NCBI RefSeq assembly: GCF_901000735.1
Contig: NC_081543.1
Coordinates: 33,068,771 to 33,132,770 of the forward strand
Direction: 5' to 3'
Length of the DNA stretch: 64,000 bases
From: Corylus avellana
Lineage: Eukaryota > Streptophyta > Magnoliopsida > Fagales > Betulaceae
The translations under genes and the position numbers were made by a program. The notes below the pieces were generated by a model, which saw nothing but the letters and a program-made list of their open reading frames with translations, ran no database searches and was not told the DNA's origin. This document shows, piece by piece, positions 9,728-21,178 of this stretch (its first letter is position 1; every line of letters starts with the position of its first letter).

Positions 9728-12700
9728 CTAAGCCATTTGACAGGCAAGGGGGATTGATCTTTTGACATCAGCTCCTAGAAACTGAAGCTTCTTCTCGAAA
9801 CTCTCATAACCCCTGTCAATATGAGCAGTGCCAGTTATCTCTGTAGTTCCTTCTGCTGCCAATCCTGCTAATACCAGTGACATCCCACCTCTTAAATCAG
9901 TTGCAACAAGCCGAGAACCACGCAATCGGCTGCAAAAGGAGATCTGAAAAGAATCACCATCTAATATAACTCCAAGTTGAAGCAAACATTACAAAATCAT
10001 GGTTCAAGACAATGTACCTCCCTTTCTCTTTCCCAAAAACTAGAGCAGTGCTCCCACAAAGCTGAATTCTTGCCCCAAGCTTAAGCAGTTCTTTTACTAC
10101 TCCAAAAGAGAGAACAAACATGAGACATATAGCTCATGGCAGAAATTAAAGCATTTGTGCAGTAAAATGAGCTTTTGAAGTATGCAAAAGAATGAATATT
10201 TGGGACAATGATGCATTAACTATGATAGTCATTCTTCCATCTAGACTCTTTTCATTAAGCATTGTCTTAAAGAGACAGAAAAATAAAAAAGAAGTTTGAC
10301 ATTGGATGGCTCCACATTTTGTAGATAAAGCACAAAGCACCAGACACATTTGTAAATCACAATGCTCCTCCAATCTTATAGGCAAAACATTCTTGGAATC
10401 ATTTTCCAGTTTTCAATTAGCATATTCAGTTCTAGACAGGGAAATATGAACTTGCATTTGAATGCCCTCTTCTTAAACTTGTGCTCACAAAAAGATAAAT
10501 GATGAACCAGATGGCGAAGACGTATATTCAATGCCACTCCATATTTGACTAATTTACAACATACCATGACCCATACGTTTCTCAAAGACAAATTCCTCCA
10601 CGGTACTAGAACCACTGCATGTGGTGAGTAAAGCCATTGTTTGAGGTTGGAGATCTGTAGGAAACCCAGGAAATGGCCCTGTCTTAAAATCAAAAGCTCG
10701 CAAATCTTCAATGACATCTGTAGAGGCAGCTGAAATCTGGCATCCCAAATAATTAGTAAAGCATAAACATCAAACAAAATGGGAATAAAAAACAAAGAAA
10801 ATTTTATATACCTCAAAAGTTTCATGGTTGCACTGTCTGACTTTGCAACCAGCGAGTGAAAGTTTGTCTATCAAACATTTTAGATGGCAAGGAATGACAG
10901 GTGACATTGAGATGCAAGAGCGACTAATTGCAGCAGCAAGCATAAAGGTGCCTGCTTCAATGCGGTCAGGTGAAATAGGACATTCACAACCATGCATTTG
11001 ACACTTTCCCTTGATAACAAGTTTGTTACTTCCAGCTCCTTCCACACATGCCCCACTGTCAGTAAGAAAACGAGCAAGATCAAGCACTTCGGGTTCCTGT
11101 GGTGAAAAATTGGGCAAAGAACTCACTTCAATATTCTATTTATTACATTAGACAACAATCTTTGATGCCCTTCCATCATTCTCAAAATCACAATCTAGAA
11201 AATTTAGTGAGATTCTTAATGCCATACTTGGGCAACATTTGAGAGTACAGTCACTCCATCAGCCATACATGCAGCCATCATAAGAGTTTCAGTTGCCCCA
11301 ACACTGGGATAATCAAGTTGGAATCGCCCCCCTACCAATCCTCTGCCATTTGCAGCATGTGCTTGAACTTTCCCATCCCTGTAATGTTGCACAAATATTA
11401 CTTAGTTGATTATTTGCATAATTCACAGAGCTTGTAAATTCCAAAGCAATAAGATTCACTTAACTATAGGTTTATTGTTAACTAGTATGTCCCCTTTTTT
11501 TCTTTTTTCTTTTTTCAAATTTCTGTTCCTTTGTGGCCTTATCCAGCCCTGCTTTTATCTTTGATGGGAACATAATCAGCAGTTTGGGAAAGTAATAGAT
11601 TTGGGGAAATCTGTTTGGGCTTAGTACTAGGATTTGTGGATCTAGAGTTTAGAATTTTAGATCCTACTAATCTTAAGATGGGGATAGAGAAAATAGACAT
11701 GAAGAATTCTACTCAAAGTGAACTGTAGGGGTACCCTATGCTCTTTGACATATAAAGCATTTCCCATCCTACTAATCTTAATCTCCATCCACCCTAACGA
11801 TCTCATCACCTTATTCCCAACCCAATTCTCCACTTTCTAAGATAAAGCCAACAGTAGATCAATTAACATGTATGAATAGAACCCTCAACCTAAGATACCA
11901 GTTTTGTCCTCAATCTTATGCATTTGTGGTTAATTTTTGCTGCTATTCATCTTCCAAACTCCATTATAAATTAAAACAATCGGTGCCCAAATTAACCTAT
12001 TTTTAGTGTGAACATTATATGACACACTGAGAAATGTTCATAATGAATTAATTGTCGAGCTCATTCATTAGTTGCACCATAAATCATACCCATCAAAAGA
12101 ATTAAATCATAAACCATCTTACAACTAAAGAGAGTTCACGTTTGATAACCATCACTTCAATCCTCGAGCTATTCCTTTGAACTCCTTAAATTACAGTGAC
12201 AATGTAAGAAACGGACTATTGGGAACCATCAAAACGTTTCCCTTTCAAAATTCTGATTTACCAACAAAAATATTTTATCCCAAAACAAGAGTCCCAGAAC
12301 CCTATTTAATTTTTTTTTTTAAAGCAATTAAACAGTAACAATATTCTAGAAATCATAATCATATATATAAGTAACATAATATTCAAGAAATTAAAAACCA
12401 CTATCATAGCATTATACATTGCAGAACATAATAACAAGGAGTCACAAACTTATCTCAATTCCACAACGGCACCAAGAGCGCGAAGCCCACGAATGTGCAA
12501 GTCCACCGGACGAGCCCCGATGTCGCACCCGCCGGGCAACGCGACGGTGGCCTCGCCGAACCGTGCCAGCAACGGTCCAATAACAAAGAACCCAGCTCTA
12601 ATCTTCCGAATCCCATCCGAGCTAGGCTCCACGGACCGGACCCCGTCAGTGTTAACCAAGAACTCGTCGTCACAGACTTCGATTTGGGCGCCCAATGAGC

Positions 12701-13007
12701 TCAAAATCGAAGCCATTATTCGAGTATCGGAGACATTTGGTACGTTGGTAAGCTTGGAAGTGCCCGAGCAGCAAAGGGTGGCGGCGAGAATCGACAATGC
12801 GGAGTTCTTGGAGCCGCTTATGGGGACGTGGCCGGAGAGCTTGGAAGGTCCGGTGATGGTGAGTTTGGGGTCTGGGGTTTGGGAGAAAAGAGAGAGTGGG
12901 TTTGAGAGTGAGTGGGAATGGGGTTTCAGGGGTTTAAGGGGGTTGGAGTGTTGAAGAATGTTGCCATTGCCGCCATTCTGGAACGTTGCCATTGCCGCCA
13001 ACTCCAA
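9728..13007 (-). CDS. MurA: UDP-N-acetylglucosamine 1-carboxyvinyltransferase (MurA), plastid type
   Basis: Six exons on the minus strand: 13007-12454, 11378-11228, 11096-10812, 10736-10565, 10099-10018, 9929-9728. Together they give 1446 nt, an unbroken 481-residue protein. MurA transfers enolpyruvate from PEP to UDP-GlcNAc, the first committed step of peptidoglycan synthesis. About 50 N-terminal Ser/Asn/Pro-rich residues look like a plastid transit peptide; the rest matches the bacterial enzyme's length (about 420). Lys67-Asn68 (SGSKNSA), the PEP-binding Cys161 in [14 protein letters not shown], Asp358 in GFPTDLQPQ and Arg428 in ATDLRGG are all present, so it should be catalytically competent. 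The EPSP-synthase-like inside-out barrel repeats run throughout. Intron 1 has donor AG|ATAAGT instead of GT, with a normal CAG acceptor; introns 2-5 are GT-AG. Bacterial-type Mur enzymes in land plants act in the plastid, where moss peptidoglycan is needed for division. The role in seed plants is less clear. Confidence 0.93.
11379..12453 (-). other. MurA intron 1 with non-canonical ATAAGT donor
   Basis: Read on the minus strand, exon 1 ends GAATTGAG and the intron begins ATAAGTTTGT at 12453. The intron ends ACATTACAG and exon 2 begins GGATGGG at 11378. Joining at these points keeps codon phase and yields VELRDGKV, as in MurA homologues. No GT nearby can replace the donor, because the frame meets TAA two bases into the intron. 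Confidence 0.8.
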
Positions 13008-13835
13008 GCCTTTTCAAAATGCTTGTGGCAACATTTAAAAATCCACTCCGGGAATGAGACGGAAATAGGGCTTCTTTGAAGTTTGACGTGTAGCTGTGTG
13101 TATTTATTTATTTTTAACTTTTTTCCTTTGGGTATTTCCTTACGTAGGACTTTTCTTTTCTTTTTCTTTTTTATTTTTTTGGAAAAAGCTAATTAATAGG
13201 TTCACTAGGTTTCCTTTCCTCATGGTTTCTTCACTATAATATATTTTAAGGATGAATTCATAATGTGCGAAGACCTTTCTTCACCACATAATATAATTCT
13301 ATGTATTTCAAATGAAATAGATAGTAACCATTTCATAGTTAAAATTTAAAGTTTATGCATTTAACTGTGTACATAATGTTAATATCGGCACGTCATCTAG
13401 AAAATGTAAATCATGTACACGAACTTCAATTTCAAATGAAATTGGATCATTGTCCCTTCCCTGCTCTCTTATAGGGAACAATGAATATGAGAACGTTTAT
13501 ACCCAAAATACTCTACCCCAAGATTTACTATTAAGAAATCTCAATGGGTGGAATCTAAACCAACAAGTTTTGTGGGTTCTTAGCTTAGTTTGAATCAATG
13601 CATCCAAGTGGTGTTAGAAAAATATGATAGTTGGGATATATACAATGACTGTTGGAACAATACAACCTCTGAAAAAAAATGTGATTATTGGCAAATATGA
13701 CATGTTAAAATAATTTCCATATTAAGCCTAGATTTAGTTTCCTTGTGGGTTTGTAATCAATTCCTTACTTTTTTTAATATATATATATATTAATCCCCTC
13801 CGCCTACCCTAGCATCACCAGCCGCACCGTCCTTA
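13008..13835. other. MurA promoter region, no other gene seen
   Basis: The sequence upstream of the MurA start (reading minus) is T/A-rich with a CTTTTC-rich leader near 13140-13170. I see no convincing TATA box and no open frame with recognisable similarity. Confidence 0.4.
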
Positions 13836-14065
13836 GGGCATGTTTGGATGTACGTTTGAAAAGCCTAAAAGTGTATTTAACACTCAAAAAGTCCGTTTGA
13901 AAAAAAAGTACCCGTTCGGTAAAAAAAATTGAATGCTTTTAAGGGTCTAAAAAGTCTAAAAATTGCCAAAACCCACTTTTGACAAAAGCTTAAAAATGAA
14001 ACTTTTGCGAAAAAATATTTTTCGACTTAAAAGCTATATTTCTCAAACACAATTTCAAGTGGTTA
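13836..14065. mobile_element. Possible decayed Tourist/hAT-like MITE
   Basis: GGGCATGTTTGGATGTACG, preceded by TTA, is a typical plant MITE terminus. The interior has many AAAAGT/AAAGCC words. The other end (about TTTCTCAAACACAA near 14040-14055) is only weakly complementary, so the right boundary is uncertain. Confidence 0.4.
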
Positions 14066-14860
14066 GTTGGAAAAAGCCACTACTCACTACTAATTGCACC
14101 GCCCTAAGCAGTTAGTGGAGGCTAACGGTTATTAACGGTTAATAACCATTCGTCTATACTATCCTAAAAGATGTAGAATAAATTTGAAAAGTTTTTTTTT
14201 TCCCCTTTTCCCCCTCTCCCGCTTTGATTAAATAATAATAATAATAAATAAATAAATTGAAAAGTTTTTAACTAAAATAGAAAAAATAGCATGGTTAGCT
14301 AAAATGTAGATAAAATTCTAGACAATCAATAATCAAATGCAAATGCTAACTTGTAAGCATGCAATGTAGTTGCTTGACAATTAGTCAATGACATGGGGTT
14401 TTGTCGTGGACTAGACTTATGATTAGTTATACAAAGCTTTGAGACGAACTGCATTGACTTTGGAGTATAAAATGGAGATAGCAGTCTTCGTCTTTCTTTA
14501 ACTCCCACCATTTTTAGTCTGAATCCAATCTGTCCCTAAATTTTTGGGACAATGTTAAAAAATTATTATGTTTAAGTTAGTTATCACCAACTTCTATCAT
14601 GATTTATATGCGTTTATGTCGTTTATTTTGTGTATTAGAAAAAAAAAAAAAAAAATGTCGTTTATTTTGTGATTTGGCAATAGAATAGATCATGACATTT
14701 GTTGTCTTAATGGTGTTTTTAAAATCCACGGTTTTAAATTGCACGTTTTTATGTCATTATTTTTAAATTATACGTTTTGAAATCGCAAACTAACAGTAGT
14801 TTAGCTATGCATTCTTGTTTCACTTGTGGATATCTAAGCTCATCATTATGTTATTTTTAG

Positions 14861-15303
14861 GAAAAAATTTACAAAACTCCCCAAAACTTTTAAGCGTTTT
14901 GAATTACCCTCCAAAGTTTTAAAATTCTCAATTTTTTGCGTTGTCCTCGCTCCTTTAGGATTTTCCGTTAAATTTTGTTAAAATTCTCAAAATACCCCTA
15001 TTTTTTTTTTTATATAAAAAAAATAAAATTGCAAAGATTTAGGCGTATGTATTTTTTTTTCTTTTCAAATTTCATTAAATCTTGATCAACGCTGGAATCT
15101 TTGCAATTTTTTATTTTATTTTTTATAATAAAAAACTATGGTATTTTAGGAATTTTTACAATATTTAATGAAAAATTCTAACGGAGGGAGACATTGCAAA
15201 AAATTAAAAGTTCAATATTCTAAATTGAGAGTTTTTGAACTTTAAGAGAGTAGTTTTAACACGTGAAAGTTCATAAGGAGTTTTATAAAGTGGTAAAAAA
15301 CCC
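14861..15303. repeat. Fold-back repeat, boundaries uncertain
   Basis: The left part (ACAAAACTCCCCAAAACTTTTAAGCG) and right part (CACGTGAAAGTTCATAAGGAGTTTTATAAA) are imperfect inverted copies. The next words also pair (CGTTAAATTTTGTTAAAATTCTC with a TTCTAACGGAGGGAG region). The structure resembles the MULE-type MITEs elsewhere in the window, but no target duplication could be read. Confidence 0.55.
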
Positions 15304-15721
15304 CCAAATTGAACTGGGAACTCCAATGTTTTTCCTAGTCCATTAATGTCATTTGAATAAAAAACACTATGACATCCAATTTATAATTTATTATTATTAG
15401 TGTAAAAATATATAATATAAAAGAGAGAACATAATTTATAGAGAGATTAAGAGTGGTGAACAAGAAACGTCTCTACAATAAATAAGAAAGTAAATAAACA
15501 TCAAGGAAACTAAATAACTCAACAATTAATACAAAGGCTATTAATTTACACCAATGGAAAAAGATTAGCTGTTGCTTACATACAACATTTAATGAAGAAG
15601 AACCATCCAAAATGGGTGAAGAATAAAATAAAGAACGAGTCTCTCTCCCTCAACAAGCCTTAAAATAACACCTCATTAATTACCATACAAAATTAACCAC
15701 TCCACCTTTCTACAACTCTCT

Positions 15722-15728
15722 TATAAAT
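15722..15728 (+). promoter_or_regulatory. TATA box of the Ole e 1-like gene
   Basis: TATAAAT lies 60 bases before the ATG at 15782 and is followed by a C/T-rich leader, a plausible plant core promoter. The matching position of the second gene copy is lost in the N gap. Confidence 0.55.
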
Positions 15729-15781
15729 TAACCACTCTCTGCTTCATCCAAACACAGCCCAACACCAAGGGGGGAGGCAAA

Positions 15782-16918
15782 ATGGCGCAGGCTCTTGCGG
15801 TTGCCGCCCTCTTTGCCACCATCTTTTGCCTCTCAATATCCCCCAGCCTTGCACATAACTCCGACACATTCTCTGTTGAAGGAAAGGTGTACTGCGACAC
15901 ATGCCAGGTCATGTTTGAGACCAAGATTAGCGAGCCCATTGCAGGTAATTAAATCTCTTGTCAACAAAACTTTCTCTCAAAACTTCTTTTGGGGTCCCAA
16001 ATCAAGTAGTAGTTTTCAATTTGTCAGCCTAAAAATTACATTTTTATTCTATAATACTGACGTAGCAGTTTCAAGATTACCTTTAGATTATAACTTCATA
16101 AAATGTACATAAACTCCCAGTCGATAGACCAGGGGTTTTAACATGCTCTATGAGAACTCGTGGTACTACATGTTTATAGAAGGTTAGGGGATATGATTGC
16201 CACAACCAGGGGGCGGAACTAAACTTTTAGGGCGGATGGGCAAAAAAAAAATATAAAAAAATATAATTTTATAGGGGTTATCTCATAAAAACATATAATT
16301 TTTTGAAGCATTTTGAAAATTTTGAGGAGACTACTCCCCGCAATACTTGTTATGGTTTCGCCCCGGGCCACAACAGTCAAACAATTTGGGCACTGATGTA
16401 TATATATTTTCCATTAACTAGATAGATTTCGTTCATGTCTGCTCTGATATGGGGTGGCCGAGCAGCTACACCTCACCTATAATGGTGGTAACACGCACGG
16501 CCACCTCTATAAGTCGAGGGCGGCCTTGTAGCCACCCGTCTCTTTCATTGAGGGTCGTCATATGCATAACCGCTCTTCTTTTGCAGGTGCTACGGTTCGC
16601 TTGGAATGCAGAAAGCGTTTCGGCGGCGGCTTGACATTCTCGGTTGAGGGTGTGACCGACAAGAATGGAAACTATAGTCTTCATGTGGAAGGAGATCATG
16701 AGGAAGAGATATGTACCCTTTTGCCCATCAAGAGCTCTAGGCCTGACTGCAATGAACAAATGGCTAATTATGGGAAAATAGTAGTTTCTCTTACCAGCAA
16801 CTCCGGTGTATCCTCCAATGTTCGCTACGCCAACCCCCTTGGGTTCACGATTAAGGAAGCTCTCCCCGACTGCGTTAAAGTTCTTACTGACATGGGTTTC
16901 TTCCCTTCTCATGATTAA
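15782..16918 (+). CDS. Pollen Ole e 1/extensin-family secreted protein, copy 1
   Basis: Two exons, 15782-15944 and 16587-16918, joined by a GT-AG phase-1 intron of 642 bases, encode 164 residues. Residues 1-25 are a clear signal peptide, with likely cleavage after SPSLA. The mature protein begins with the family signature EGKVYCDTCQ, followed by a beta-rich domain with further cysteines in LEC, ICT, DCN and DCV, six in the mature chain and expected to form disulphides. Ole e 1-like proteins are secreted glycoprotein-like wall or pollen proteins, some of them allergens. Biochemical activity is poorly known, and expression cannot be judged from sequence. The intron holds a hAT MITE. A near-identical copy lies about 4.26 kb downstream. 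Confidence 0.92.
16207..16366. mobile_element. hAT-type MITE in the Ole e 1 intron, perfect 8-bp TSD
   Basis: A 160-bp element starting CAGGGGGCGGAAC and ending GTTTCGCCCCGG, short imperfect inverted termini typical of plant hAT MITEs. The 8-mer GCCACAAC is repeated exactly at 16199-16206 and 16367-16374. The same insertion is in the second copy, so it predates the duplication or haplotype split. Confidence 0.85.
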
Positions 16919-17299
16919 CTGAAAAAGCATGCACCTTAATTTCCCTCCCTGCATTACTAAATCATTGAAATGTGTTCAATTGTAATGGCGGTTGTGGCAA
17001 ACAATTAATATACAATAATTTACTTTCATATATATTGTTACACTTTATGTTCTAATTTCTTCTGTTTGTCACTGTAAATTAGCGAGTGTTATTCGATGTA
17101 TCTCACTCCAAGCGGATCTCGCATAGGTTGGACTCATTGTCCACGTCCAATGCACGATCTCACCAACTAGGCTACCGGAGTCTCCTTAGAATTTTCACGC
17201 TTCAAGTTTTAGGGTTCTTGATGGTAACCCTATAGATTATGTTATGGCAAAGCTCTCACTCAATTGCGCATGTCACACTCGAATGCAATACAAATTTTA

Positions 17300-18047
17300 A
17301 GTCTCGTTTGGTTCGCGGAATGTCTAGTCAATTGGAAAAAGAATAGATACTACTAAGAATAGAAGAGTGTGTAATAGAATAGTTATTCCTATTCCTTAAT
17401 TTGGTAACAACACATGCAAAAATTAGAATTGAATCAAAATTATGAAAACTCTCATATTATTATTATTATTATTTTCAAACTCATAAAAAAATTAAAAAAC
17501 CTGAAATAAAATAGACAAAAGCGGTCTGGGGTAGCCGCGGCCATCCCGATAAGCAACAGGGGTGGCCATGGCCACCCCATAGGAGCTCCGTGGGTGGCCA
17601 CGACCAGCCTATAGGAGCTCCAGGGGTGGCCGCGACCACCCCAGAGGAGCTCCGAGGGTGGTCTCGGCCACCCCTGAAGCAAATTTGGGGGTGGCCGTAG
17701 CCACCCCAAGATGCGATGGGGTGGTCTCACCACCCCTAGACGGGTCGTGTGTGGTCCCTTGAGGCATCTGGGGGTGGTGCGACTACCCTCGACCTGTTCT
17801 GTGGGTGGTTGACCACCTCAATGGGTGGTCAAGCCACCCACTTTTATTTTTTTTATTTTGTTTTAAGTTTTTTTTAAAAAATTATATGAGTACTTTTGAA
17901 ATATGTATTACATCCTGTGTGTATAAGATTAATAGTCGCATGTGAATAAACTATTCCCAAGAATAGTGTGTTATCAAACAAAGGAATAGCTATACCTATG
18001 ATTAGCTAGTCTATTCTAATGGTCTATTCCACAAACCAAACGAGACC
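17300..18047. mobile_element. Tourist-like element carrying a GC-rich minisatellite
   Basis: Termini (A/G)GTCTCGTTTGGTTCGCGGAAT and ATTCCACAAACCAAACGAGACC are inverted, flanked by TTA on both sides, as in PIF/Harbinger Tourist elements. The interior from ~17520 to ~17850 is strikingly GC-rich and built from diverged ~30-bp units around GGAGCTCC and GGTGGCC words, many self-complementary (GGTGGCC...GGCCACC). No transposase is present. Confidence 0.75.
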
Positions 18048-19276
18048 TTAGTCTAGTCACCATAACGGTTCCCTAACTTTAATTTTATTGGAACTAGTGG
18101 CTCATATTAGAACACCAGTGGAAGGCCAAGTAGACAGGAGAGTGGGAGGGTTTAGGGTTTTCTTATATATATGTTATGATGTAACCCTGAATCATTAATA
18201 GAAAAATACAGTCGCACTCTCTGTGGACATAGGCACATTGCCGAACCACATTAAATCTGTGTCTCAACTCTCTCTTAATCCCTCTCTTTTCGATTCTATA
18301 TTGCTCATCATTGTTGTGCACAGTAACAAGAAGTTTCTTAACGCAGTTACTTGTCGAGCGCTTATCTAAGATCTCACATTCTGTGCAACTCTTACAAGTC
18401 TTATCTTAGCTAAGCTAAGGCAACATTACCACACTTATCGATTAATAACTAATATACATACTTGTATTTATAAAACCTATTTTTAATAATACACCCGCAC
18501 ATGTGTAAGTGAGTTAACGATTCAAACCGAACGAATCGAGTTGAATTTATTACAAGCCGAGGTCACGATCATTATTGGAGGTGAGTCAATTTTAGCCGTA
18601 CTAAGCCAAGCTGAATACAACCCCCACATAACCGTCCGTTAGATTAACGCATGCAAACAAAACATGCCTACTTTCGCTGGAAGTAGAAAGCTTTGTTGGG
18701 GCCTTTTCCACGCATATCGCCTATTGCCAAGTTGTCAAGAATATACTCCATATATGACTTTCTTTCTTTTAATTTATACGTTCTTTTTTCAACTCTCTAT
18801 ATAATTAGAATTATTTGACATGTGATGAGTACCTTTCAAAAGGATAGATTCCATGTGGGTCTTTATTTGGAGGTTTTGCGATTCTCCAACCCCACTTGTA
18901 AGTTGTAACAAAAATCAAAAGTTGTTAAAGTAAGTTTTAACTTGAACCAAACAGAGAATTCAACAAGCTTAGCATTAAAAGAATGAAAATTCAACACTAC
19001 TGCCCAAAAATGGTATATTCATCAAGCCTCTTGAAAAAAATATAAGCAAGATTGCCTTCTCTCGACCTTGAAAATTTTTCTTTACACGTCATTAGAGAAA
19101 TCGACATTATTGGCAAAAAATTTCAGAAAGATCGAAATCGATCAGTCAGATTACATCAACACATTGTCACGAACTCACGAGGGGCGTACGTATTTTAGTT
19201 TCTGTTTCAAACCTCATAGATTTAGGCTAGAAGAAGAAGAAGAAGAAGAAGATGACGACGATTTTTCAAGGCGTTT

Positions 19277-19554
19277 AAGGTTTACAATTTTAAAATGTGT
19301 AATTTGAAAACGTAATTTTTAAAAATGCAATTAAGTGTTTAGCAAAATCACAGTTTGAATTTTAAAATTGCAGTTTAGCTTATAAAATCGTACGTTTCAA
19401 AAACTCATTCCCTTACTTGCAATTTGAAAACACAATTTTTTCTACGTTTTTAAATCGTAATTTTATTAAAAATGTAATCCAAAACGATCCATTTTTTGCA
19501 GTTTGGTTTAAAATTGTTGTTTTTGTTTAAAAAATCGCAATGTCAAATGCACTC
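19277..19554. mobile_element. Tourist-like MITE (relative of the 7973 element, inverted)
   Basis: The right end, reverse complemented, starts GAGTGCATTTGACATTGCG and matches the left end of the element at 7973. TTA follows at 19555-19557. The body shares the AATTGCAGTTT/GTAATTTGAAAACG words. The left boundary near 19277 is approximate. Confidence 0.6.
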
Positions 19555-20003
19555 TTAGACTTTTAGTTAAAACGCTGCATTTAAATTATAGGCGTTTAAT
19601 ATGCTATTGCCTACATCACTCCAAAACGATGCGTTTGAGGTTTTTATATTAGAGCTGACTTCTCAACTTTGTTTCTATAGCGGCAACAATATATAAGCTT
19701 AAGAAAATGACAATGGAGATAAGGGGTACTGTAGAACGTACAATCATACCTTTTAGAGTTTCCCCTCCAAGTTTCTCCTTCAAAGTCCTTCATTTCTTTT
19801 ACTAGAACTCCCTTTCTCACGCTATAACTATTCTTTTTTCAAGAGTACTCAACTCACAACTCTCCATCTCTCGTCTCTAAAAAATGAAGAAGGCATTTTG
19901 CCTTCACTTCGTGTGCAAAATGTTTTGACATGGTGCACTAGTGTCTGAACGGGATATGCTTTCATTTGAATGGCATCGGGTCAAACACATTAAATTCACT
20001 TTA

Positions 20004-20103
20004 NNNNNNNNNNNNNNNNNNNNNNNNNNNNNNNNNNNNNNNNNNNNNNNNNNNNNNNNNNNNNNNNNNNNNNNNNNNNNNNNNNNNNNNNNNNNNNNNN
20101 NNN
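20004..20103. other. Assembly gap of exactly 100 N
   Basis: Exactly 100 ambiguous bases, a conventional placeholder for a gap of unknown size. It separates the two near-identical copies. It removes the promoter and the first ~83 coding bases of the second Ole e 1-like gene. Confidence 0.99.
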
Positions 20104-21178
20104 CACATTCTCTGTTGAAGGAAAGGTGTACTGCGACACATGCCAGGTCATGTTTGAGACCAAGATTAGCGAGCCCATTGCAGGTAATTAAATCTCTTGT
20201 CAACAAAACTTTCTCTCAAAACTTCTTTTGGGGTCCCAAATCAATCTACCAAAGGCTAAGTAGTAGTTTTCAATTCATCAGCCTAAAAATTACATTTTTA
20301 TTTTACAATACCGACGTTGCAATTTCAACATTAACTTCATAAAATGTACGTAAACTCCCGGTCGATTGACTAGGGGTCGATTGACTAGGGGTTTTAACAT
20401 GCTCTATGAGAACTTGTGGTACTACATGTTTATAGAAGGCTAGGGGATATGATTGCCACAACCAGGGGGCGGAACTAAACTTTTAGGGCAGATGGGTGAA
20501 AAAAAAAATATATATAAAAAAATTTAATTTTATAGGGATTATCTCATAAAAACATATAATTTTTGAAGCATTTTGAAAATTTTGAGGAGACTACTCCCCG
20601 CAATACTTGTTATGGTTTCGCCCCGGGCCACAACAGTCAAACAATTTGGGCACTGATGTATATATATTTTCCATTAACTAGATAGATTTCGTTCATGTCT
20701 GCTCTGATATGGGGTGGCCGAGCAGCTACACCTCACCTATAATGGTGGTAACACGCACGGCCACCTCTATAAGTCGAGGGCGGCCTTGTAGCCACCCGTC
20801 TCTTTCATTGAGGGTCGTCATTTGCATAACCGCTCTTCTTTTGCAGGTGCTACGGTTCGCTTGGAATGCAGAAAGCGTTTCGGCGGCGGCTTGACATTCT
20901 CGGTTGAGGGTGTGACCGACAAGAATGGAAACTATAGTCTTCATGTGGAAGGAGATCATGAGGAAGAGATATGTACCCTTTTGCCCATCAAGAGCTCTAG
21001 GCCTGACTGCAATGAACAAATGGCTAATTATGGGAAAATAGTAGTTTCTCTTACCAGCAACTCCGGTGTATCCTCCAATGTTCGCTACGCCAACCCCCTT
21101 GGGTTCACGATTAAGGAAGCTCTCCCCGACTGCGTTAAAGTTCTTACTGACATGGGTTTCTTCCCTTCTCATGATTAA
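20104..21178 (+). CDS. Pollen Ole e 1/extensin-family protein, copy 2 (5' end in gap)
   Basis: Exon 1 is present only from about codon 29 (20104-20183, starting in DTFSVEGKVYCDTC), then a GT-AG intron, then exon 2 at 20847-21178. The readable protein is identical in sequence to copy 1, including all six mature cysteines. The signal peptide and promoter are hidden in the N gap. The intron is 21 bases longer than in copy 1, with small insertions near 20240-20270 and 20375-20395. It could be a true tandem paralogue or the other allele placed next to the first by the assembler. Confidence 0.85.
20463..20626. mobile_element. hAT-type MITE in the copy 2 intron
   Basis: The same insertion as at 16207-16366, with the identical GCCACAAC duplication at 20455-20462 and 20627-20634. 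A few small indels lie in the A-rich middle. Confidence 0.82.

Larger units (their letters stand above)
15865..20003. repeat. Tandem duplication, left copy (~4.14 kb)
   Basis: This segment is repeated almost base for base at 20104-24271, with an offset of 4239 at the left end, 4260 through exon 2 and 4268 at the right end. It contains most of the Ole e 1-like gene and its downstream intergenic DNA with three MITEs. Most 60-base lines differ by none to a few bases. The left copy's similarity ends exactly at the N gap. Confidence 0.93.

Noticed and set aside
11379..12453. Treating MurA intron 1 as a U12-type AT-AC intron
   Set aside because: The donor is ATAAGT rather than the U12 ATATCCTT, and using an AC acceptor would break the conserved reading frame.
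12493..12954. Open frame of 153 codons on the plus strand opposite MurA exon 1
   Set aside because: It is the antisense of a well-supported conserved exon; GC-rich coding DNA often gives long shadow frames, and it has no known motif.
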